Made by a program: the position numbers and the translations under genes. A DNA stretch of 64,000 bases from Hexactinellida sp. DTS-2022 (Eukaryota; Porifera; Hexactinellida), in assembly GCA_028753945.1 (NCBI GenBank), contig JAPNXP010000002.1:13392001-13456000 (forward strand), given 5' to 3'. Position 1 is the first letter of the stretch; each line of letters opens with the position of its first letter. A model generated the notes under the pieces. The model made no database searches. It was not told the DNA's origin and was given only the letters and a program-made list of their open reading frames with translations. This document shows positions 23,901-33,615 of the stretch, one piece after another.

Positions 23901-24479
23901 CCATCTAAAAAGTAGATCGTAAATTTCACATAACGCCGATCATCGCTGGATAAGTAAATTATAATTCAATATACAACTACAGTAGAACCTCGTTAGTACG
24001 AACATGGTTAAATACAAATCCTGTTAATACGAATACTATTTCAGTCTCATTTAAAACCTTTTTAATACAAATGGTATCAGTTAATATAAGGTCCGAATAA
24101 GACGAATGCATTTTGACGGTCCCCTGGTGTTCGTACTAACGGGTTATACTGTATACTGTATAGAGTGCCAATACAATACCTCAGCTGAATGTTCAATAAG
24201 AAGCTTCGCTATATCATCATGTCCCATAGCACACGCTCTATGCAGCGGTGTAAGCCATCTGCTATCTTTAGGCGAAGGCCTTGCATTCTTACTCAGCAAC
24301 AATTGAATACACTCATAATGGCCGAAGTGCGACGCTACATGCAGTGCAGTTCTTCTCTCGGAGTCCTGAGCATTCACGTCGACATATTGGTCTAGCAGTG
24401 ATTTCACTTCACTCACCGCGCCCGTGAGACAAGCGGATATGATTGGCACCTCAGCGACTTGAAAGTTGAGGGACATCAT
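20919..24479 (-). CDS. Ankyrin-repeat PP6 regulatory subunit, ANKRD28/44/52 type, two exons, 1011 aa
   Basis: Exon 1 is 24479-24180 (100 codons) and exon 2 is 23654-20919, joined in phase 0 (GAG|GTATTG ... TTTCTAG|ATA). The whole protein is ankyrin repeats, close to thirty 33-residue units of the DxxGRTPLHxAAxxGH type, continuous from about residue 10. Order and wording follow vertebrate ANKRD28/44/52 (about 1050 aa), for example HSAE-ITARDKNW at the exon junction and SPLHCAV, GRTPMHVAAF and TPLMMAAKAGH near the end. In animals these bind the SAPS subunits of protein phosphatase 6 as scaffold or targeting subunits. One pre-duplication orthologue of the three vertebrate genes is the likely reading. 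The central exon is notably GC-rich compared with its surroundings, while the last 400 nt are AT-richer. An open frame on the plus strand at 20926-21366 is a codon-bias shadow. Confidence 0.92.
23980..24151. mobile_element. TA-flanked MITE, CAGTAGAACCTCGTTAG family, ankyrin-gene intron
   Basis: CAGTAGAACCTCGTTAGTAC at the left and TACTAACGGGTTATACTG at the right, TA-flanked. The interior contains GACGGTCCCCTGGTGTTCGT. It sits 28 bp inside the donor end of the 525-bp intron. Confidence 0.85.
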
Positions 24480-25152
24480 TGAGAGTTTGAAATAATAACT
24501 TTTATTTATTTCCCAATCAATTCGATTAGTTTGTCTAGATATCGTTTATTAAATAATTTCAAATTAGTACATATTAGAAAACATTTTAAGTACGATTAGA
24601 GGTTAATTAATGAATATAATTAATACAGTTCATGTAAATTCATAGTAAGTTGTCCTATTTCAAAATAATGTAAACAGTTCTGAACAATACAAATGAATTT
24701 TACGATCAAATGCCAATTCTTGGTGTGGTTAATCTCAATGCAAGTAAGATTACAAGTATACTAGTTAGTAACCATAGATAGTAAAAAACTACAGTAGACT
24801 CTGCTTATACAATTATACCAAGAGTTAATTGAGTCAACAGTTCACAGGATTTACGGAACAGAATTAGAGTTTGGATTGCAATATTTTCAATTAATTGGGT
24901 TTTCTGCATAATTGCGAAACCTCTGACCAAAGTGACCCAATTAAGCAGAGTGACTGTATTTAATAATAATACACTTCAATAGATAAACAATAGAGTTAAT
25001 TGCTTAATCCATGCATTGAAATCCATACGTAATGCAAGTTTAATAAATATCCTACATGAGAACTAGCCAAATTGCTATATTAACAAACAATACCAATTAA
25101 TAAGCATAAATACAACAGCTGTTTATACACAATGAAAAACCAATTCTGCCAT
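24480..25152. other. Intergenic spacer with one MITE
   Basis: AT-rich spacer between the ankyrin gene's start and the 3' end of PIKFYVE. Apart from the element at 24792-24956 nothing is recognisable. Confidence 0.6.
24792..24956. mobile_element. CTCCGCTTAAT-family MITE, diverged
   Basis: CAGTAGACTCTGCTTATAC at the left and CAATTAAGCAGAGTGACTG at the right with TA flanks. The inner motif TTCACAGGATTTACGGAACA is shared with the family. Confidence 0.75.
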
Positions 25153-28100
25153 TCACGAAGAAAGATGGATCTTTTCTGTACCAATTATAGTCCATTTATC
25201 TGGTACCATTGGAAAGTATTTATCAATCGCTTCGCAAAATCTCTTTTTATACTTCTCAGGTGAGATTACTGTAGGAGTTTTTCCCCCACCTCCTAAAATG
25301 CCAGTACTTTTCACCCACATTTCAAGCTTTTTATCCCAAGTGAATGTCCTTATGTAATCGATAATCCCTACTAATAACTGTTGACTTTCTTCATTAATGC
25401 CTACAAGTAAGGAATAATCCATGATTAAATACTTTGAGAGAAAAGCTGAATCATTTTCAATTGCGCATGCGAGAACACTTTTGGCATGGGGCCGGAGGAA
25501 AATCGGTGTATCGCCAATATATTCCAATAAATTTTCATCTAAAAGAACTTCTGTGTCTTTGTTGTTTGACTGCAAATATCTATTCCGTAGGGATCCTTTC
25601 AAATCGAATACTTTTGAACATTTATACGTATAAAATAGGTTTTCTATTATTAATACATCTTCCTTCATAGTTTGGTTTGTAATTGTATTCCGAAATCCGA
25701 TTCTGTAAACACCTAACACCTTGGCTAGTGCTGTTGGCTTTTGTTCACCAACCATACTTTTCAAGTATGAAAAGTAACCGTTAGCAAATGTAACGAAAGA
25801 TTCAACTTCTGTTCGAGACATTTGTTTGATGATGAATTGGTTGTCAAGGACTTTACGGAATGTTGCACGTGTTTTCCCGCCCCGAGCAGCCCAATCTACG
25901 CACCGTGACAGAGACCGTATAAAGCAGTCTTCTCCTTCAGAATATATTTCCTCTCTCAAACGCAAGAATTGTTGGGCGTAATACACTTTACAATAGAAAT
26001 GTGTTCCGCTATCTTCAAATTCTAAATCGATATGCTCATCGTGGTCAGAAAGATAATCAGATTTGATGGATTGATCTTCTTCAGCTAAATCGCCAGAAAA
26101 TGTTCCAGAGTTATTCCCCCTTTTAGGATTTTTTTCTGCCTTTTCTCGTCGTGATATTAGATTTAGTTTATCTTTGTAGGCTGGAGAATTCAAACCGTAA
26201 GCGATAATAGAAGATGGTTCATTCTCGTAAATAGCAAGTGGGATCTGACCACATTCAAGGGTAAAGTGTTCCCCTGTGTTGAAAGGTAGAGGCACGGGGG
26301 TGAAGATTCCCTTTTGAATCGAAGGTCGCTTCTTTTCGTTGAAATCTCTTGACATATTCTTGCTTGTGAGTGCTTTGATTTTATGTGTCGTGTAGTTTGG
26401 AGGTTCTGACATTTGCCTTTTGGTCGTTTCAGGTGCAGGAGATTCGAATAGAGGACACTGAGGGTAGATTTCACCAATCACTTCTACCAAAGTAATCTGT
26501 TTTGTCGGCTGTACCATGAATGTACTACTTCTCACAGGACTCGAGGGTAAGCTGAACTGATCACTAGCTTGTTTATAAGAGTCACGACTACTTATAAGAG
26601 ATGCAGCGTTTAAAGGTTCCTGTGATGTACATTCAGTTTCCGATATATCTGAATCAATACTTTTGTCATCAATTTCCTCTAAAATTGTATTGCTAACTGA
26701 AAATTCTTTACTTGTGCTAGTTGGTGTGTAGTCGGAGTAGGTTCTAAATGGTTGTCCAGAAAACGTTTTTTGTTTTGATGAACTATCTGAATCGACTAAT
26801 CCTTGGTACATATTGTTCCATTTTCGTATCGTTTTAGAGAATACACCTTTGATATACGCGAGGTGATCTTGCAAATATTCCAAATTTACTTTGTAGTATG
26901 ATTGAGAGTAGTTTTGTATATGTTGAAATTCATGTGATTCCGATGAAAAACAACCAAATTCGTCGGCTTTTGCGATCAGTGATTTTACCTTCTCCAGCAA
27001 ATCTGTTTCCTCGTGGGCTAACTTGAGTTTATATTCTGATAAAGTGGCGGTTTCTCCGATTTGTGAATTTTTAAGCATCTCAAGTTTACAGTATAGTGCA
27101 TGAAAGGTCTCCGTCATTTTTCTATTAAGAAATTTCAGCTCTTTAGCCCAATTTTGGTGCAACAAGACAGCTTTAGCATCAAATGTGAGGAGAGATGAAG
27201 GTAACACAACGTCTTTTAAGTTTAGTTTCTGATACTCGAATGCTGCAATCCATTTGCCATAAGAGAAGAATTGAATTTGATCGCTAAATACTGGATGATT
27301 GCACTGTTGAGATGAAAGACGTCTAATTAAGTGTTTTCCGTAGAATTTCAATTCCAAAAACTTTGCGAACGAAAATGCTTGTGCGTCTGTCGAGAGAATC
27401 GAGATTGGTGTTAGCGATTTACAGGTTACACACTGACCCCAGGTCCGTATGTGTTCGAACTCTGATGACAATTCTTTAATGACGTTAGTTCGAAGGAAAA
27501 TCGCTGCATCACCATGAGCGAAATATCGTACATGTTTGTTCATCTTAACTCTACACTTATCACTCAAACAGTTGTAATTCGGCCTGAAGCAATATCTCAT
27601 TAGGAAATTGTACAAGTCAATATCTCTCTTCCCATAGAAGTCCATTACGATTACCCAAGGCTTAATACAGGCAGATGGCCAGTTAGGTGACTCTATTGAT
27701 TTCGAACTGAACAGAACTGGTATCTTTTGGTGATACTTCATGTCGAAACAGTCGACACGTTTCGTCGAATATGTAAAATCTTCCAAATATTCATGATGAT
27801 CTAATTCTAAGAAATTAGAGTTTGGAAGTACTTCTATTTTCTCAGTACTTACTTCATCAGGCTGTAATATTTGTAAGGACCTTGGGGATGTAGCAATCGT
27901 AGAATCTTTCTCAAATCTGATTTGTTTGCCTTTCTGGTAAATTCCAGCTGGAAACTGATCTTGATCCAAATGACTGAACTGTGCAGTTGCTCGGTAATTA
28001 GCGAGCAGAGCATCAAAGGTCTTCTTTGGAGCAGTACCTAGTAAGACTGCGTTTACAAACCAATGGGAAGTACTTGAAGAAAAATGATCATTTGGCTTGA

Positions 28101-31100
28101 AGGTCACCCCCTTAATGAAACCAGGTGGCAATTTATCAGAAGAATCAATTGTATAACATTCATGCGAATTCGAATAGTTATTTTCGAATTTTTTGTATAT
28201 ATGTTTGCCTCTCTTTTTATCAACATTGGGTTTTCCATCGGTTATAAATGAGAGTCCTCTGAAAATAGACATATTATCAACTTGCATTAAAGAATGACAC
28301 AGAGTATCTCTCGAATAATTTGTATTGTTCATCAGAATGGATTCATCGATTGGCTCGAATTGATTCGACCAATACAACATATTGGGTAGATACTTTCTAA
28401 CCTTGCTTAGCGTTCCGTTAAACGTGTGCAAATAGGGTGGCGATAGAACTAAATGAGGCGAGAGAGTGAAAATATGTTCATCGAATACTTTATAAAAAGG
28501 TGCTGTCAAGTCAAGGCCCAACTCTTCAGATGGCTCTGTATACAACGATTCGCCTGACAATGGGTCAATAGTTTCAAGAGATTCGTCGATTTTGTGTATT
28601 GCGGGAGCTAGTTTCGAGCGTGGGCTAGAAGGTGGGGTGCGATAGTCTGGTGAAATTTCAAATTTTGGCAGAGATCGCAAGGGAAGTGGTTTAGTATAAG
28701 TGTCCCGAATGAACGCATTTTCGAGATGAAGGTTGTAAGCTGCTAGAAGCAGTAAATTGGCGATTCGCTTAACTTTGATTAATTCACTTCGCTTTCCTCC
28801 TCTCAGACAAACACAACAACCTAACACTGGAGGACAGCCCTCAAAAAACATTAAAGTTTTTGTCTCCTCCTGAGAAATAGTGAATGTCTTAAGAAAGAAT
28901 TTCTTACACACTCCTAGCTGGATCTCCCAGAATAACTGGTCCAATGATACCAACTGGTGTCCAGCAGTGCTGCGTGCTATTCTGTTGATAACACTTGGCT
29001 TCATGTTAGTGACGAGAGTAATCCCGTTGTCAATCAACATCTCTTGAGCGATGCGTGCAACAGACCTCTCAACAATCACTAAATTTGGGTCTAATGCCAA
29101 AACCTTGTTTACCAAGTTCGAAATATACTCTTTTTCTTGCATAAGTAGCATGTCAAAGGAAGAAAATTTGTTTTCTTTACGTTCAAACTCAAACGCACAT
29201 CTTAACAGTAAGATTTTAGGCTTGTGATAATGCTTCTGTGTGTGTTTGCTTGTTAGATTCTTACTACAGACAACCCCATAAACAATTTCACTGTCAGATC
29301 TAGCACCACCTGATAACTTCTTAAACTTAACATATTTACGGATATCAATGACTTCATCGTGTTGGAGATTTAGACGAACAGTTTGGCTGATTTTGACTAT
29401 TATCGGCATCAACACATCAAACCATTTTGATGAAAGTCCTGACTGTTGTAACTCTTGTAGCATCAACGAACTCAAATGTGTAGTAGTATATTGGTCGAGT
29501 CGCTTCTGAACCTCACTCTCGTCAAATTCATGGAATGATTTCCGGTAAATTCCTTTAATAGAGGCATGATGATCATTAAGTGAGCCGCTATTACTCGTAG
29601 TCCAATCTAAATACATTGTCTTATCTAGGGCACATGGATCTGAACCGATTCGTTTATTAATGAAAGTTGAAGAATTTATTTTATCGCCAATAGCTGTGGA
29701 ATCGGTGACTGTCAAGTCAACAGAATCACCAAAATGATCAATTCTAACTTTAAGAAAATCTGACTCGTGTTTAATATTGAGTTGCCCAAGTGAGTTTGCA
29801 CGACGAAATGGTAGGTTCGGTGAAGTAATATACGAATTGCCTAGAAAAGCGTCGACAAAACTTGCACCTTCATCTAATTTAGTAGCCATGCTGTATCGCT
29901 TAGAAACTTGTTGATTGTTATCAAATTTCGAGACAGGCGGTAAGTGAAAATTAGATACAGAATGCTGGTATAAATCTTGTTTCGAAATATATTCGCTCTG
30001 ATTTACATGACTGCTTAAGTTTTCATCTTTGTGTATGTCAAATAATTCATCATCTTCATCGTTAAAATCATTACCCTGTAGCCAAGGAGGATCAGCTTTG
30101 TCCTTTTCAAGGTGAAATTTACTATCTTGCATTTGCATGTCCGTTGAAAGCAGTAGATTATAAGGTCTAGTATCATATTTAAATGGAAGTGTTGAGCTAG
30201 TTGCAGGCGTCAACCACTTAGCTTCAACTAAAGCTTTGCCGATATTTTCAGCAAAGTGTTGTGTCTCAGCTATTTTGCTATGCATTAGCCAATCTACAAC
30301 CTGTGCCCCTGTAATAACATTATGATACTGTTTAAACCTGTGTCGTTGAGTTTGCAAACTCAGCCCAGAATACAAGTCCTGCATTTTCATCCAGACAGCA
30401 AGGAGGGAGTCCTTAGCAATCGGGAGTTGGTCATCCTCCTCAACTACATCCATATGGCTAGGATCAATATCTAGACTACCTTGGCTATTGGCTACTTTAA
30501 CGTTTGGATCAGTTTTTAAAGAAGTTTTTACTGGAGTGCGTGATCGAGTAAAATTAGGATTAAAGGGTATTTCGTGTGTTTCATTAGAATCATTGACGGA
30601 GTAAGATAAGAATTTCGGCTTCTGCTGTGCCATATTTCTAGTTTCTATCAAAAAGTTATTCATATCAGCAGTGCCACTAGTCGTTTGTGCATAATCTCGA
30701 ATCACACGATGGCAATACAAACACACCCTTTGATCTGTATTCAAACCGAACATGTGACCCGGAGCATACTCATTGCAGCACTTGGCACAAAATATCTGTC
30801 CACAGATTCTACAGTGATGACGACGACGAAAAGTTGTGAACGCATGTCCACACTCATAACACTCTTTACAAGTGCGATCCGCCATCCAATATTGTCGCAT
30901 GTCTTCGGAGGCCCTTTGGCCATCCTCAAACATTTTAGATCGTGACAAACGACTCAATACGTCAAATACGACATTACGTTTTTGATTTTGTTTCGTTTCT
31001 AACCCAGATTTGCTGTAAGGTTTCTTTTCCTTTCGTTCTAACTGAGGTGAAGATGATGAGAGTTTGGATCCGCTTTGATAATCCTCTGTCGTACGTTTCG

Positions 31101-31506
31101 CAGGCAATGGAGAGGTAGACCCAAGGCAAACACTAGTAGAGGGTGTGAGGGCATTCGTCGAGAGATCTGGTTTTATAAGGTTTTTATTCACAGGGCGTAG
31201 GTTATATTGACCTATATCTTCTTCGATTGATATACCATTGTCAAATTCTGCAGGTACAAAAAATGTTAAACTGTCAGTATTAACATCCACTTGTTCCGTA
31301 GAATGAGAAAGGTAATTTGACATACTCTCTGTTCTGTGGCTAGGAGTTGAATAGACTGTCTCTGGCTCATTTAAATCTGGTATTTGAGCTTTCCCACTCA
31401 GCTGGCTGTTAGTAGAGTTGGGGGAGAGGGGACTATCATTGCAATTTCTGTAATTTTCAGCCACAAAGCTGACAATACAGGTATTATCAGTGTTGTTAAC
31501 GGCCAT
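25153..31506 (-). CDS. PIKFYVE: PIKfyve, FYVE-type phosphoinositide 5-kinase, intronless, 2117 aa
   Basis: One uninterrupted frame, about the length of human PIKFYVE (2098 aa, over 40 exons). Domains in order: FYVE zinc finger at about 207-268 with the PI3P-binding RRHHCR motif and four CxxC pairs; DEP domain at about 365-435 (GAQVVDWLMHSK); CCT/TCP1-like domain at about 670-870 (GGARSDSEIVYGVVC, then LALDPNLVIVERSVA); a CHK-homology/Cys-rich middle; and the PIPK catalytic domain at about 1845-2105. The last includes FIIKQMSR (ATP-site lysine), KVFDLKGSLRNRY, FLSKYLIMDYSLLVG and the metal-binding VGIIDYIRTFTWDKKLE. It makes PI(3,5)P2 from PI3P on endosomes, with FIG4 and VAC14, and controls endolysosome size. 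Nothing essential is missing, so it is probably active. The absence of any intron is unusual for this gene. Confidence 0.97.
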   Translation of the reverse strand: MAVNNTDNTCIVSFVAENYRNCNDSPLSPNSTNSQLSGKAQIPDLNEPETVYSTPSHRTESMSNYLSHSTEQVDVNTDSLTFFVPAEFDNGISIEEDIGQYNLRPVNKNLIKPDLSTNALTPSTSVCLGSTSPLPAKRTTEDYQSGSKLSSSSPQLERKEKKPYSKSGLETKQNQKRNVVFDVLSRLSRSKMFEDGQRASEDMRQYWMADRTCKECYECGHAFTTFRRRHHCRICGQIFCAKCCNEYAPGHMFGLNTDQRVCLYCHRVIRDYAQTTSGTADMNNFLIETRNMAQQKPKFLSYSVNDSNETHEIPFNPNFTRSRTPVKTSLKTDPNVKVANSQGSLDIDPSHMDVVEEDDQLPIAKDSLLAVWMKMQDLYSGLSLQTQRHRFKQYHNVITGAQVVDWLMHSKIAETQHFAENIGKALVEAKWLTPATSSTLPFKYDTRPYNLLLSTDMQMQDSKFHLEKDKADPPWLQGNDFNDEDDELFDIHKDENLSSHVNQSEYISKQDLYQHSVSNFHLPPVSKFDNNQQVSKRYSMATKLDEGASFVDAFLGNSYITSPNLPFRRANSLGQLNIKHESDFLKVRIDHFGDSVDLTVTDSTAIGDKINSSTFINKRIGSDPCALDKTMYLDWTTSNSGSLNDHHASIKGIYRKSFHEFDESEVQKRLDQYTTTHLSSLMLQELQQSGLSSKWFDVLMPIIVKISQTVRLNLQHDEVIDIRKYVKFKKLSGGARSDSEIVYGVVCSKNLTSKHTQKHYHKPKILLLRCAFEFERKENKFSSFDMLLMQEKEYISNLVNKVLALDPNLVIVERSVARIAQEMLIDNGITLVTNMKPSVINRIARSTAGHQLVSLDQLFWEIQLGVCKKFFLKTFTISQEETKTLMFFEGCPPVLGCCVCLRGGKRSELIKVKRIANLLLLAAYNLHLENAFIRDTYTKPLPLRSLPKFEISPDYRTPPSSPRSKLAPAIHKIDESLETIDPLSGESLYTEPSEELGLDLTAPFYKVFDEHIFTLSPHLVLSPPYLHTFNGTLSKVRKYLPNMLYWSNQFEPIDESILMNNTNYSRDTLCHSLMQVDNMSIFRGLSFITDGKPNVDKKRGKHIYKKFENNYSNSHECYTIDSSDKLPPGFIKGVTFKPNDHFSSSTSHWFVNAVLLGTAPKKTFDALLANYRATAQFSHLDQDQFPAGIYQKGKQIRFEKDSTIATSPRSLQILQPDEVSTEKIEVLPNSNFLELDHHEYLEDFTYSTKRVDCFDMKYHQKIPVLFSSKSIESPNWPSACIKPWVIVMDFYGKRDIDLYNFLMRYCFRPNYNCLSDKCRVKMNKHVRYFAHGDAAIFLRTNVIKELSSEFEHIRTWGQCVTCKSLTPISILSTDAQAFSFAKFLELKFYGKHLIRRLSSQQCNHPVFSDQIQFFSYGKWIAAFEYQKLNLKDVVLPSSLLTFDAKAVLLHQNWAKELKFLNRKMTETFHALYCKLEMLKNSQIGETATLSEYKLKLAHEETDLLEKVKSLIAKADEFGCFSSESHEFQHIQNYSQSYYKVNLEYLQDHLAYIKGVFSKTIRKWNNMYQGLVDSDSSSKQKTFSGQPFRTYSDYTPTSTSKEFSVSNTILEEIDDKSIDSDISETECTSQEPLNAASLISSRDSYKQASDQFSLPSSPVRSSTFMVQPTKQITLVEVIGEIYPQCPLFESPAPETTKRQMSEPPNYTTHKIKALTSKNMSRDFNEKKRPSIQKGIFTPVPLPFNTGEHFTLECGQIPLAIYENEPSSIIAYGLNSPAYKDKLNLISRREKAEKNPKRGNNSGTFSGDLAEEDQSIKSDYLSDHDEHIDLEFEDSGTHFYCKVYYAQQFLRLREEIYSEGEDCFIRSLSRCVDWAARGGKTRATFRKVLDNQFIIKQMSRTEVESFVTFANGYFSYLKSMVGEQKPTALAKVLGVYRIGFRNTITNQTMKEDVLIIENLFYTYKCSKVFDLKGSLRNRYLQSNNKDTEVLLDENLLEYIGDTPIFLRPHAKSVLACAIENDSAFLSKYLIMDYSLLVGINEESQQLLVGIIDYIRTFTWDKKLEMWVKSTGILGGGGKTPTVISPEKYKKRFCEAIDKYFPMVPDKWTIIGTEKIHLSS

Positions 31507-31938
31507 TTTGTTGTAATGCCTTGATGGAAGAATCTAATATTACATATAGGAATTATTCCCTGGCTACAAATGGAACTGAAAGGAATTGTCGAAAAGGGAA
31601 AGAAGCATTATAATCAAATGTGGTTAATTGGAGCATTTTTGTCCTGAGAAGAGGAATCGTATTAATCGAAATATGTAAATAATGGCCCATTTTTAGTGTA
31701 GATTTTGCCAGAACAAAAATGTCCCGATTAAACGAATTAATAAGTACTATTATTTCAAAGATTTCCCTAAAAATATTTAAAAGAAATTCCCACTTTATGG
31801 TTATTCAGGGGTCTTAGCTGAATATGGATTGGGTAAAATTGAGCTAGTAATTTAATATAAGTATGTATTTACTATTTACTAGAAATATTGAAAGTAATTT
31901 ACACAAAGTTAAGTAGAAAGTAAGAATGATAGAAAATA

Positions 31939-32067
31939 CAGTCGACTCCGCTTAATAGAGTCACCTCGCCACCTCGGGACCAGGTTCCGTCCTATAAATC
32001 CTGTGAATTTTGACCCGATTAAGCGGAGAAATCTATTAACCGGTGGCTCTATTAGCGGAGTTGACTG
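31939..32067. mobile_element. CTCCGCTTAAT-family MITE in the 3' flank of the membrane-protein gene
   Basis: CAGTCGACTCCGCTTAATAG at the left and TATTAGCGGAGTTGACTG at the right with TA flanks, 129 bp. It ends 4 bp from the last base of the stop codon of the minus-strand gene at 32072-33160, so that gene's 3' UTR must be largely made of it. Confidence 0.85.
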
Positions 32068-32071
32068 TACT

Positions 32072-33160
32072 TCAAATAAGATGTCTTATCAGATCAGGCT
32101 TGGTTATACATTGTTTCCTCTTCCAACAATAAAAGATATTCGATCCCAAAGCAATGCTAACACCAACCATCCCCAAAAAATATATTCCACCACTGATTGA
32201 TAGAAATATTCTTGAAAACAAACTGATATCCAACAAATCATCCTTTATCACATGGCTGATATTAATTGTCTTTATGTAAGGATTAAGTCCCTCACAATCA
32301 ATAAGAAACACCCATTCTAACCAAACACAACCAACTGTATAAACAACAGAACCGACGAAAAAAACGAGAAGAAAGGCAGTGAAAAATATCATTGAAGTCT
32401 TGTATTTCTTAATCATTTTAGAAACTCTTTTATACTCATCTAGAGCATCAAACGTGTGAATAAGGCGAATTTCTTGTAGATAGCATTTCAGATTCAAATA
32501 TAGGATCTTTCCTGAATGGGAAACAGAAAATATATTCGTAATCAATAACAGAGCTGATAAAGTTGTTCCAATAACATAAGTCTGTAATATAGAGGTCAAT
32601 ACCACCACAAGTAAGAACTGTACACAAGTAACCAAGACGCTAAAACAAAATGGCCTACCAAAAGAAACACGTCTATATTCCAGAATAAAGAATTCTATCA
32701 CGAGTTTGTACAGTCTAATGTGAATAATTAGGGAACCCTGTCTGAGAGCCTCGATTACAAGCACAACACTTCCGAATTTGGATAGTAGACCAAAGTAACT
32801 CCCATTAGGAAATCTAGTACAGTTGTACTTAATCCGTATCGAAATATCAGTATTTCCATTAATGCTGTGCTGCATATATGGGATTAATAATTGAACACAG
32901 GAAATAATTGGTACTATCAACTCAAAGATCAAAATGAGAATAAAGAAAGAATCTCGTTGTATTGTTTTCTTAATGGATCGAATTTTTCCAGGAATTTCTA
33001 CATCATTACGTCTCAATTGAAGATTCTTGTATGATTTGTAATTTGAGTAAATTTGAGAAAGAAAGTATGCCAACCACAAAAGGGCGGTGATTGTCATAAA
33101 GGTAATACACATGGTGAGAAATCCATTCGAGGCATGGTACATTATTCGAAGAATACTCAT
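32072..33160 (-). CDS. Orphan seven-helix membrane protein, 362 aa
   Basis: Single exon; ATG at 33160. I do not recognise the family. Hydrophobic segments at about residues 13-38, 70-95, 123-150, 170-191, 193-215, 258-285 and 320-348 give seven predicted helices. The N-terminus is short, and an extracellular-type loop between helices 2 and 3 has N-glycosylation sequons (NCT, NGS). There is a basic intracellular-type stretch before helix 6 (RVSKMIKKYKTS) and a short basic tail. The topology is GPCR-like, but there is no DRY, CWxP or NPxxY motif and I see no disulphide pair in the usual place. It could be a lineage-restricted chemoreceptor-like or orphan 7TM protein. PIKFYVE starts 565 bp downstream on the same strand. 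Confidence 0.7.
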   Translation of the reverse strand: MSILRIMYHASNGFLTMCITFMTITALLWLAYFLSQIYSNYKSYKNLQLRRNDVEIPGKIRSIKKTIQRDSFFILILIFELIVPIISCVQLLIPYMQHSINGNTDISIRIKYNCTRFPNGSYFGLLSKFGSVVLVIEALRQGSLIIHIRLYKLVIEFFILEYRRVSFGRPFCFSVLVTCVQFLLVVVLTSILQTYVIGTTLSALLLITNIFSVSHSGKILYLNLKCYLQEIRLIHTFDALDEYKRVSKMIKKYKTSMIFFTAFLLVFFVGSVVYTVGCVWLEWVFLIDCEGLNPYIKTINISHVIKDDLLDISLFSRIFLSISGGIYFLGMVGVSIALGSNIFYCWKRKQCITKPDLIRHLI

Positions 33161-33615
33161 TATAAATACAAAGTTTAAACTTTTTGTTGAGTTAGAAATT
33201 ATCTATATTTATAGTACTTTTGGTTTAATTGTGCAGTATTAGCATTCGCTATGGTAATTATGGAAACATGATAATTAATATTGTTAGCAACTATAATTGA
33301 TATGATATCAGGAACCCCTTCAGTTGCAGAAAGTGATGAAAATAAATGTGGATTACCTAGTACAACTAAACAACGCATATAATAATTATTGCTGGATTTC
33401 CCCTTGACAAAACGATTTACTGATATTTAAGTTAAGTTGGCAAGATGTACTGTAGTAAATTGCATTGACACAATTCACTACAACAAATGTTATTTAAATA
33501 AATTTCACACTTATAATTATACAGATTTGTACATTTAAGCAGTTAATATACGAATGCAATTAATTAGCAAAAACAGAACAATAAATGAATTGTTATGAAT
33601 AAAATAATGATTCAC
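33161..33615. other. Intergenic spacer
   Basis: AT-rich spacer between two minus-strand genes. No repeat or RNA gene was recognised. Confidence 0.5.
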
